Assembly (NCBI RefSeq): GCF_011397635.1
Contig: NC_064763.1
Span: 19,667,437-19,731,436 of the forward strand
DNA length: 64,000 nucleotides
DNA from: Epinephelus fuscoguttatus
Taxonomy: Eukaryota > Chordata > Actinopteri > Perciformes > Serranidae
Reading direction: 5' to 3'
The first letter of the stretch is position 1. Each line of letters starts with the position of its first letter. The position numbers and the translations under genes are program-made. Under the pieces are notes generated by a model that saw nothing but the letters and a program-made list of their open reading frames with translations, was not told the origin of the DNA and ran no database searches. This document shows, piece by piece, positions 23,700 to 35,000 of the stretch.

Positions 23700-26600
23700 C
23701 CTGGGTCGGAGAGGTGGTGGGGCCTTCTGCATGTCAGTGCCTACAGACCAATTGTCTCATAGTCCGTCCATGGCTGCTCTCTCAGCTGTTCTAAATTGAT
23801 ACATAGACCGCATGTCTTCTCAATACTGCCCACGACATAGTTTGTTTTATTTCACTCTGCTCTTAAAACCCCAGAAAAACAGGTATGTGGACATGGCTAC
23901 GCAAAAGTGTGGACATAAAATGACTTTACGTTCAGGCAGATGGGGAAAACTGAATCTCCCTCCCCCACAGAAATCGGTTAGATTAGACTGACGATGGAAA
24001 CAGAGTGTAATGACTTAACAATTCTGATATCAGGCAATATCTAATGATGTCATCAGGTGACATGATTTGGATTTGTTTCACTGACACATAGTTAGCAACT
24101 GTATTAATGGAGAAGTCTTGTCATCCAGTAAATGATATATTTGAAAGATGTGTCTGTCTATAATCCACTAAAATATCTTGGGGATTAGTTTTATTATTTA
24201 CTGTCTACGGAGCAGCTGCATGACTCGTCTCATGACATCATCACTGCAGATTGTCTCTTTGCTCTTCATCTGGTCCAAGACGTTTATTAAAACTGAGCCA
24301 ATACATCACTACAAAATTAACACGTGTGAATTATATCTTGAGGTCTATTTTATTACACTATATGTAGCCATATCGCTGCGTCTGAAGAGGTGTTACCAAA
24401 GAAGAGCAAAAGGTGTTGAGGGCAGAGGGGGCTGAGGTGAACCATGTGGGTGGGGTGATGACTTCACCAGAGTCTGGGGTGCTCTCCGCCCGCACCTCTT
24501 GGTAAACATAAAGCCAAAGAGCGATGGAGGAATCGAAAAGGACAGGCACCAGCCCGGCTGCAGGCCTCTAAACAGTACAATAGATAAATTGTGCAGATAC
24601 ATCTGGTTCTTATGAATTTGGCCCTTTAGATTGTGGTTGGTGGAGGCGTGAGAGCACCAGAGCATCCTTATAAATGATTAAAGCTTCCTTCTTTAGGGAT
24701 TACAAAAGCATTTGAAATTCCAAGCCGTGTGCCCGTTGCTCTGTTAAAGTATTACAGGACCAAATCAATAGATGCTTTTGCACCAGTCCAAAAAGGGTGC
24801 TGAGGATTTTTTTGCAATCAAGTAAACCTTGTCAGCAATCATAAAATAAATTGTAACTGCATCACGATCAGAAAATCTCTTACACACCTCAGTACTGGTT
24901 AAACACACTCGCTGTAGACAATCCGTCACATTTTACTTACAATCCTTAAGCTTTACAATGGCAAGTAAAAATGAAGTGCTCTTTAAGCGTACAATCAACA
25001 AGTTGACATCTGAATAATTCAAACCAAAAGTTTTGCTCGTAATACTAGGAGGATCTGAATTCTGGCTTGTGCTGCCAATTTTCCCTGAAAGGGAACCTTG
25101 AAATAAAATCCACTTAAGCCCTGTGTCTTCCCCTCCAGAGTATAGTTAAATCCTGGCTGTGTATGGACATGATTACAGAGTGCCACGGGTCTTACATCAG
25201 TGCAGAACCTTGACTTCCAGCAGGAAGCCTGGTGCACGGGTCAATTATGGCAATACCTTGTTTTGCTTTAAGATGGAGGATGTGTTCTTCATGCTCAAAC
25301 ACACCGGCTGCACCTGAGATTTAAACTAACAAAGCCCACCTCTTCGTCGAAAGTGTAAATAAATAAAACACAGCTTGTTGGAGGTATATAGCTCTTGGCC
25401 GCGAGTGTAGAGAAGGGGTTATTACGAGACAATGCTGGTGTGCTCCTGTGCTGCACATGGCTACGCTGAGGCCTGTGAACAACACAGATCCGTTTGCTCA
25501 GCAGCTGAGCGGGGGGACACGGAGATGCTCCTTTCACACTGAGCTGAGCACCGACAATCGGGGCTTTGTCAGGGAGGCATCTGCTATTCCGGCTTACAGG
25601 AAGAATACATGTTTCTTTAAAAAGTGTACTCAGTGGGGTTATCAGTGTTAAAGATAAGGTGGCTTCATGTCAACAAACAAAGTCTATGTACTGTATGTGG
25701 AAGGGTTTTAACAGCAGCAGTCTTTGTTTTCACGAAACAAGTAGGAGAAAACAGGAAAGATACTTCAGTTTAGTCCTGGGGATCATGTCTTTAAGTGACT
25801 AAAATAAGCCCTGGGGTAATGAGTCAGTTAACAGCACCAATTTACTATCAGCGGAAGAAAGCTACTGCAGAAAACTAGAATGAACCTGGATAGAGATTCA
25901 AATAAGTTTTTAATAATCCCATTTATTACAGGTGTTTGTCAGCTTTAAACCCAGTTTAGCATTTGGTGGAGCATTGCCATTGGCCACAAGTACAAAAGAG
26001 TAATTACTTAGGGCTTAAATAAAGCTGTAACACAAACGCAGCTACAATACCTTGCTTTTCTAACTGTCAGTACAGTAGCTGTTATTGAAATTCCTCTTAA
26101 AAAGGCTTATACACCAGACTGGAATTCACAGCAAATAATTGACAGGAAGGCCAGACTCCATGCCACAGCAAACCCACAGAATACATTTGTTCTACGAAAT
26201 TACATATTAACCAAATCACAATGGTAACAATGGAGCCCGAAAGCCACGAATTGCATTACTGACCAATACTAGTCAAACCTGTCCACCTCACATACCCAGC
26301 ATTGCACAGACCTTAGACTTTATTTGAAGATAAAAGGTAATTGTAAAATAAATATTTACCAGGTGTCTTGAGATAATGTAGCGGTCGTATGACCTCAGCA
26401 ACCCTCCCTGTAAAGCCACATCCGTGTTGATCAGTGAAGTGAATCATGCAAGAATTTTTTTTTTATTCAACATATTGTGACCGGAACTTGAGGGTGAAGT
26501 GCCCTTTTTCAGCCAGCAATCATTAACACTGGCAACCTTGAACACGACTGAAATTCCACATAAAATTAAACTTCCTTTAGGTTTTTCTTTAAAAAAAGAA

Positions 26601-26950
26601 AAAGAAAAAAAACAAACATATAGGTCATTTGCAGAAAGCAATAATTCCACTAGTACCCTGTCCTTCCTTCTGCCCAGTTGGACTTCATTATTGTAAAATA
26701 TTGCTGCAGGTATCATGATTCAACTTTTTCAAATCACATTTTGCTTTAAAATTACCAGCTACTGCACATTCACCTATTTAGAGTGGCACTTCTGACCTGA
26801 TTCAATTATTTCCTCCAAAGACAAATTACAGCCCCACTGCGCCATCTTGTGTTCACTCACAGACAGGACTAGACTTGACAACACATGAAAGCCTATTGCA
26901 CATCTAGCTTGAGGGGGAAAAAAGCCAAACACAAAAGCCAAACATCTTTT
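23700..26950. other. Intergenic, nothing recognised
   Basis: No gene, paired repeat ends or RNA gene could be supported. The sequence lies 3' of the four-body THAP12-like gene and 5' of wnt11. Confidence 0.4.
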
Positions 26951-26958
26951 TGGAGCGT

Positions 26959-26964
26959 TTTATT
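26959..26964 (-). terminator. Candidate polyadenylation signal of the THAP12-like gene
   Basis: AATAAA on the minus strand about 580 bp downstream of the stop codon at 27541-27543. It is the closest good match downstream of the last exon. Confidence 0.4.
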
Positions 26965-27540
26965 ACTTTTTTGACAAATATATATGAAGGTTTTCCTATT
27001 AAGGAAACATTCTTTCAAAAGATACGTTTACAGCAAATTCATTCCTGCAGAGAGACAGGAAACATGAGAAATCATCAGAAGACATGATGGAACTAACCAT
27101 TTCTATTTGTGCCCAGGAAAGGTAAGGGTGCAATTTAATCATTTATAATGAATTCATGACAGCGATACAGAAGTCAGTCAACGCCAATGGGACATTTTTC
27201 AACATCTGAATTATCATGATACATGTGGTGAATTATTCGTTTCGCATCAAGGCACACAAGCATTGCTTTTTTTTTGCCAAGACATTGGTCCCATTGGGCA
27301 GTACAACTGTACAAACTACAGAATAATAAAAAAACCCAAAACATAACATAGGGCTTGGTTTGCAGGATAACAACAAAAGGAAATCTCAAAGAATTTAGAT
27401 CAATAATGTACACAGAAATATTGAGTTCAGAACTTGGGACCTCAATTGGGGTTGAGACACGTTAGTTCCTAAGTATGGTGATGGTGACATCTCAAACGCA
27501 ATGCTCAAATCTGCTAGCCGTGAAGGAAGACCTGCAACTC

Positions 27541-29072
27541 TTAAAGAGGATGTAGCTCAGTGAGGGACCGCTTTTCCTGGTGTATGAACTCCTGTAAGCT
27601 TCTTTTTCCCTGCCTGAAGTTGCTCTCCCTCCTTGAAAACGGCAAGATGACTTGGAGTCTGAGGAGAGTTTCAATGTTACCAAAACTTCTTATCTGTGAC
27701 GTCTTGAGCGTATCAAGCACAGTAGTTGGGAGATAGCCTGCCAGGGGATCCAACCATCGCTCCTTCCACAACCTCATCTCAGAGTGAAGAGAGACCTGAT
27801 CTGGCAAGTCCTCCTTATACAGGCGGAAAACAAGACCACTAAGAATGCTGGTTTCTACTTTGGACATTGCGTAAGGCACAATCTCCAGACACCTCAAGGT
27901 ATCCAGTACCTTTTCTGTGAAGAGGTCATCAATTTCTGCTATTGAGTGCTCTATAGCTTTCATGCTTACCGATTCTTTGTAAAACTCACTCAATGGCTCG
28001 AGAAGCACTGAATGCAACATTGTTACATCGAGTTTAGAAGCCAGCGTGGTGGCTTCCTCAAACCAGGCCTTGTGATGCGTGTCAATATCGCTCTTCAGTT
28101 TACTGAGGGATGCTTTCACATCAGGCAAATTATTCACAGCGAGTAACATATCTAAGGGTTTGCCCTGAAGAGACTGACTTAGCTTTTTAGTTACACTCAA
28201 GATGTTCTTCTGCACCACTGTTGATAGGATAAACTCAAAGTTTCTGATCGCATTGAAGAACTGTGATGCTTGCTGCTGGTTCGGAGTGCTTCCCTCCCCT
28301 TTCAACTCATTCAAACAGAGCATGACAGCTTCCAAAATCTCTGCCATCACCTCATGCATGTCATGACTCTTCTCCCAGTTTTTGATGAGCTTGTCTCTCA
28401 GCTCGTTGCCCTTTCCTTCATCCTGCTGGAATACGTGAATGATCATGTCTTCCAGTTTGTTCTGGCGTTCTGCATCCTCTGTGAGCCAATGTAATATTTT
28501 ACCTACGAGAACTGCTCCATCAGCTGCTTCTTCAACGGGAGATGATTTAGCCAGCCAAACATTAAGAGACAAAGCAGAGCTGACAGTTCTTACAGCATGG
28601 GGGTATGTCGTAGCTATAGCTAAACTTACAGCCCTCATCTGAGCTCCTACTTCACCAACACTCAGCATGGCCTGCCCTCTACAGTACTCCATGTTCAGCC
28701 CCCATTTCTCAGACAGGGCAGTCTGAATAGCTTCTGCAAGGGCAACTGGGTCATCACCGAATGGGATGAAGGCCAGCGTTTCCTCACACTGGATGTCCTC
28801 TTTGTTTAAGTACCTGATGCACAACGGGATGTAGATCTCACCGTCAATTTCAACAGCTTGCTCAGTTATAATTGTAAAGAACTGAGAGTCCCAGAGTTCC
28901 TTGAGGATTTGTTCACGCAGCTGTGGCTCGTAGAAAGACACTGCTTTTCTTGGTCCTTGAGCTACCTCTGCTGTCACTTTACTTTCTGCAGGTTTTACTT
29001 CTCCATCAGCAGGCTTCTCTGCTACACTGGAGGAGTGTGATTCTGCTGGTGCCGCCGGTTTTACCTCCACAC
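27541..29072 (-). CDS. Module 4 giant exon (last exon, C-terminally shortened)
   Basis: This exon encodes residues about 1949-2458. Starting in phase 1 after acceptor CAAATCAG, it has a low-complexity linker rich in Ala, Glu and Lys (GVEVKPAAPAE, VAEKPADGEVKPAE). The body starts at the FYEPQLREQILKELWDSQFF region. It keeps the CRGQA signature (NMEYCRGQAMLSVGE), LNVWLAKSSPV, and the late FGNIETLLRLQVILPF block, then stops. The final stretch found in thap12 and modules 1-2 (S-LALL-N-D block and beyond, about 50-70 residues) is missing. The preceding short exon 29250-29214 is 37 nt, the same length as in thap12. Confidence 0.8.
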
Positions 29073-32000
29073 CTGATTTGAAAAGTAAAAATACATGTTG
29101 ATTGCACACATACAAATTCACCCGCTAGCAAAATGGTTATTTTTGTCATCTCATTGTTTGAATCAAAGACACAGTGATGCTTTTATAAATCAAGTTGCCA
29201 CGAATGGACTTACCACTGTCCAACCTTAGTCTTTGCAAAGTTCCCATCACCTAAAAAAATATGTGGTGCAGATTAGAATGGCTGTAAAAATCCTATAATA
29301 TTTGGATACAACAGGACAAATAATCAAATATCTATCTTAAAACTATTTTAAATGTACCTGGGAAAGACATGGTCTGCTCTCTGGATCAATCTCCATACAC
29401 TTCTCAATGACCTCTGGCAGTCTCTGTAGTGTTGTGCAATGAAAGAGGAGCACCACATGATCCTTTCTGCTGCCTTTGCATACAGTGTGTTTCAACAGAT
29501 CCCTCATTGCATTCAGAGTGGTCTTCATCAGGTCCCACTCCATACTGACACTAGGCAGGACAGCTACAAGCCTAAGCAGTGAGGTAACAGTTGGGTGGCT
29601 CTTTGACTCAGGATGGACAAGTGTTTCAGCGATGGATGATGGAGGAGCAGCATCCTGGTATTTCTCTCTCCAGACAGCTGACCATGCATTGATTTCCTGC
29701 TCGGCTGCTTCGGGTTCAGAAAGATCTGTAAGGTAGAGGCTGAATGGCTTGTCTGTGTACTCTGACAGAATGGGCTGTGGATTGCAGGAGGGCAGTAACG
29801 ACAGGACCGACAGGGCCTTCAAGTGGCTGTCTGAGAAGCAGTACTTCATTTCATCGGTGAGACTTCTGAGGAGAGGAACACTAAGGTTTTCTCTGTAATA
29901 TATCTCAGGTGATTCATAGCTGTTGGCCTCCTCTGAGAAGCACACTTGCTCAGGAGCTACCTTGGTTGCTAGCTGGAATGCCTGCTCGAACCAAGTGGAG
30001 TGCAGGGTGCTCACGTTTTCTAACATTTTGTTAAGAGTCTCTATGATCGAGGGAATTTTTTCCACTTCACAGAGAATATCAGCAGGATTTCCACAGCGGA
30101 ATACAGTGCTACAGTTACGAAGAGGAGCACAGGCGTTCTTCAAAATCACTAGGGTGACAATGAAATCCATATTTCTCAGAGCGGTGGAGAGAACTTGTGC
30201 ATGCATTGACTTGGCACCTGTTGCACTAGAGCTAACAGCATCCAGGCAGCTGAGGATGCCCTCTAATGTGTCAGCGAGTATGTCAAAGAAGTCCTCTCTC
30301 TTTTTCCACCTTGAGCAACAGGTTTCTGGTATTTCCTCCAGGGCCTCTCTTGGCATATTCAAAAGCCCATCAACAGCCTGCGCTAGCTGTCCCTCCAGAC
30401 AAGGAGATTCGTCAAAGAACAGCAGCAGGTCTTCTGTGATGTCCAACATTTTTGCTACTGAGGGGCAAGGCACACTTCCTGCCAGCCAATGGGCAAGGCC
30501 GCAAGACTCACTGGGTGTTACAACAGCGAGCGGATAACTCTTGAGGAAATCCAGAGACATTTTCTTCAGGCTTTGATAACCTGAGCCCAAGTGCATGAAT
30601 GCTTGTCCACGACACTGAGACATTGGTAAGCCCCAGTCTTCAGTGAGAATCTTCGCAAGTCTAGTGGCTTGTGTCTCAACGTGACAGTTTTCATCAAATG
30701 GTAAGAAACCCATGAGCTCTACCTTTGGGGTAGATTCTCCAACATACCTGACAAAAACAGGCAGGTGGGTCTTGTCAGCAATTTTTACAGGTTTGTCTGT
30801 GATAAGTGAGAAGAACGGTGACTCCTGGATTTCCTTGAGAATGACATCTCGGATTCCATTTATCAGAAGGTTCACCATTTCATCATCACCTATAGAAGGT
30901 GTGCTTTTGCTCTCATTTCCAAACCAGTGGCAAATACTAAGCTCCTGGATGAAAAGCTCTCTGTCCTCTTCTGAGAGATCAGAGAGACTGCCATTCTTTT
31001 TCCCCAGTAGTGCAGCCAGTTTGAATACTGTCGCCAAACTCTGACGATTGTCACCTGAGTGCCCATTCTCATCTGCTGGTTTCATTTCTTGGTCCTCAAT
31101 CTTGGCAGGAGATTGTTGATTTTTAAGCTCTTCAGGTTCCTCTTTGACACAATCAACTAAATATAGAGAAAAACAAACCACACAACACTGGTTAAGACAA
31201 TCATTTAAATCAAGGCAAAAGCTACTTTCAATAACTTTGTATGGGCATTAGTAACTCGTTTTCTTTTGAGTTGTTAGTAAATCATATAAAACAAAAAACC
31301 ATCCAACATACCTTCCATATTATTCTCAGAGTTTCTGACAAAACTTTTGGATTCCTTGTCCTGCAAATATAGCCAAGAAAATGAAAATTAGTCAGGCATT
31401 CGTATTGATAATAAAATACAGGAAATAAAATAAGAATAAACCAGAAATATAGCACAGACATTTTTTTATGAAAGAATACAACCACATACCAGACATATAC
31501 CCTCCAAGGCTTGCGGAGTAACCTTCAAACACTGGGTCACCATGCGGTCCAGGTCTCTGCTGAAGTCTGTGCTCACCTGCAGCAAAGCCAAGCACGGGGA
31601 CCTGTCTTTGGGATTTGTATTTCTCAGGTACTCTTGGAACTTCTTGTGGCGCATTACGACACCACAGTCCTCCAGTGCTGTGCTGGGTAGCACGGACATA
31701 ATCCTCAGCAGTGCATTGATGTTACCGAAGTACTGCATGAGTGGCAGGCGCAACGTCTGAAATATTGAGCCTGGGATGGTCACAGATGCAACTTTGGTCT
31801 TCCACGTTACTCTCCAACAGCACAGCTCTGTGAAGAAGTTGTCGGCATCAGGAAGGTCACTGCTGTAGAGGGGAGGCTTTGACTTCAAGCTCTCAAACAT
31901 GTAACTCACTGTGACTGAGCATGGAACTAGGGAGAGGAAGTTCAGAGCTTCTTTGTGGTCCTCTGAAAAATGATCCTTCACAGCATTGATGAGGTTATCT

Positions 32001-35000
32001 ACTAGGGGCACACTCAAGCCATCTTTGTAAAAACCCACTGGCTTAATCATGCCGTCTCTTGGCAAAGAATTCTCAGGCACTTCAATCTGCACTCTTAGAC
32101 TCTGTGCCATTGCACAGGCCTCATCGAACCAGTTCTGGTGAAACACCTTCATGTTTGTTTTCACTCGGTTCAGAGTGGCCACAATACCACTGATTTGGCA
32201 AAGTTGGGATGCGGCACTGAAGTGGTCCTTCTGGAGACCCGCGCTTAGCTCTCTGGTGAAAGAGGATGCATTCTTCAAGACCACCATAGCGATGATGAAA
32301 TCAAACTCCATTACCTTGCGGAGGAGTCCCCCAGCTTGGTCAGACACAAAGGCTTTCCATCTCTGTGGGTTATTTTTGATCTTCTCCAGACATTCAACGA
32401 GGGGTTCCAGCATCTGCACAAACACCTCATAAGAATCGTGCTTCTCTTGCCAAAGGGCACAGAACTTCCCCTGTAACTCTTGAACCTTTTCATAGCTCTC
32501 TCTAAGACCAAAAGCTATCACATGGTCTAGCTGTTTTTGTAGAGTAGCGCTGCTGCCAAAAAACATCAGCACTTCTTCAAATGTATCCAGGGCTCTCTTA
32601 ACAGCAGGCACTGGGATGGATTTTGACCACCATGTGTTGAAAGAGTAGGAAGAGCAGTGTGTGCTTATAGCGAGAGGATGAGTCTCCTGGACTTTGCAGG
32701 CAAAGGCTTTCAGCTTGTAGGAAACATCACCAGAGCCGAGGTATGCTTGACCTCTGCAGTTATTTAAATCAAGACTCCACTCAACTGTTACTATTTCATG
32801 GAGACGCTGTATCATGGCATCACAGTCAAGATCTGCCTCAAGAAAACCCATCAACTCCAATCGCATGACATCAAAACTGTCCACAAACCTCAGGAAGAGG
32901 GGAAGATAGTCTTTCTCCCCCAACTTCACAACACGGTCGATGAACAAGGAAAAGAATGAAGTCCCCACTTCCATGAGGATTCCCTCCCTGACAGCGTTTT
33001 CGCACACAGTGAGAACTTCTTTCATTTCAGACTTGGTCACATACTCGACCTCTCCTTCGTGAGCAAGAGCTTCATTGTTTTGCCTGCTTTGAGTGCTGTA
33101 TGCAGCCGTCACTGCAGCCTGCAGAGCAGATTTAAGAGCTTCTCTATCAGTCTCCGCACACTTCATCTCCACAAGCCTTTCAGCATCCATCTCTAGGTTT
33201 ATGTACTGTAACTCTTCTTCAGTGTCCTTTTCAGCATGGTTCCCATGGGATGCCACTGAAATGAGAGGTGAGAGTGGTCTTGAAAATCAAAGGCATTAGT
33301 AAATCAGCAAATGTGCATATTCAAGATTGTAGTTAAACAAAAATTTTCATTTTGCCCCAGTTACTTCAACTGAACTAATTTAATCCCAAAACATCTTTTT
33401 AAATGTAGCCATTATTGTGTGTACTACCCATATATTTGTCTACAGCTCTATTTCCAGATCAACATTTCCTTAAATTGGCATATTATGTGATAGAATAGCT
33501 GTGCCATTAACCAAAAATGTGGCATGCTGAAATGGTAAATAAATAATTTCAAAGCCATCTCACCTTGCGGAGGCTTCTCCTTTGTGTCATCATCCTGAAA
33601 TAAACATTCACATAGTTTAATGTAATTTCAGCAAGAACAGTTGTTTGATCACAAAAGAGGGCAATGAAATTTCAACATTGCTCTGCTAATGAGAACCTAC
33701 TAACCGTTTGAAGCAGTTGCAGGATGTCTGGATGCTTCTGGGTATATGACTCCACCATTTGTTCCACATTGAAATGCACATCTTGGTTCACGTAGACATA
33801 TGCCATGCTGCATTTTCTTTGGTCCTCTGGCGTGGCTCTCAGGTATGAGTGGCACCGCTCAAGTACCATATGGTACTGACCATACACATCTGCTTCTGCA
33901 TTTACACACGGAACAGTACCCAACACCCGCAGCAGGCTCTGCACATTTGGGTAAAACCCAATATCTGGAATCTTGAGCGTGGCAAACACTGTGGTAGGTA
34001 GGATTCTGCGCTTGCTCGCATGCCTCCACTTCACTTCCCAACAACCAAGCTCTTCGTAGAACGTGTCAGGCCTGGCAAGGTTGTTCAAGTTGGCGTCTGC
34101 TACTTTGTCCCTGCGAATGCTGAAATTGTGGTCAGCCATGTAAGATGGCACTAACGAAAGCCATCGGAGAATCCTTACCATCTCTGTGCTGAACACTCTC
34201 TTCACCTCTGCGACAAGATACTGCAAGATAGGCCGGCTCAGAGTCTCTCTGTAAAAGTCCTCCAGTGGTATTTCATTTGTGTCTCCTTGGTCCATCTCTG
34301 GTTTAGTGACCTCCACTCCCAACTTCTTTGCTCTGCCAACTGCATCTGAAAACCATTTCCTGTGGAATATTGCGAGCTCCTGTTGGTATTTGCTTACCAG
34401 CTTTAAGGCATTGGAAATTGTGTACTGCAACGTACTGCTGATGCTAATTATTCCCCTGAGACTCGAGTTGAGTATGCTCACACAACAGAGGGTGTTCTTC
34501 AGAACAACAAGTGTGATGATGAAGTTGAAATTCTTCAGTACTGGCTTGAGCTTGGCCATCTGTTCAGCAGTATCTTCATCTACCTTTGAAATCATCTCAT
34601 TGATGCAGTTCAGGAATGGCTCCAGAATGTCCAACATGGTCTGGAAGGCATCAGTACCATATTCCCAATTCTCGCTGACTGCTGCTTTGATCCTGTCCAC
34701 TTCCCCTTTTACGTGCCCATATGTCATCTGGATCTTTCCCTCCAATCTTTTCCACAGCTCTGGTGTTCTCCTGAGTAACGAGGCCACCTCCTCTACAGTG
34801 TTGGCAACATTCTGAATGGAGGGCACAGGCATGCAGCGAATAATCCATATGTTGAAGGCATATGGGTCACTTGGTGACAGGACTACTTGTGGGAACTCCT
34901 GCAGAATCCTGGAGGTAAGGTCTCGCATTTTCTGACACATGCTTCCTGTAACCAAATACGTCAGTCCTCTGCAGTGCTCCATCCTCAGCCCCCACTTGTT

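Noticed and set aside
29923-30537. 204-codon plus-strand frame
   Set aside because: It is the antisense shadow of the module 3 exon, which is clearly coding on the minus strand.
27541-33255. Modules 2-4 as separate intact genes or pseudogenes
   Set aside because: None has its own THAP exons or a plausible start, and all splice phases connect them to module 1; no frameshift or stop interrupts them.
34279-34815. 178-codon plus-strand frame
   Set aside because: It is antisense to the module 1 exon.
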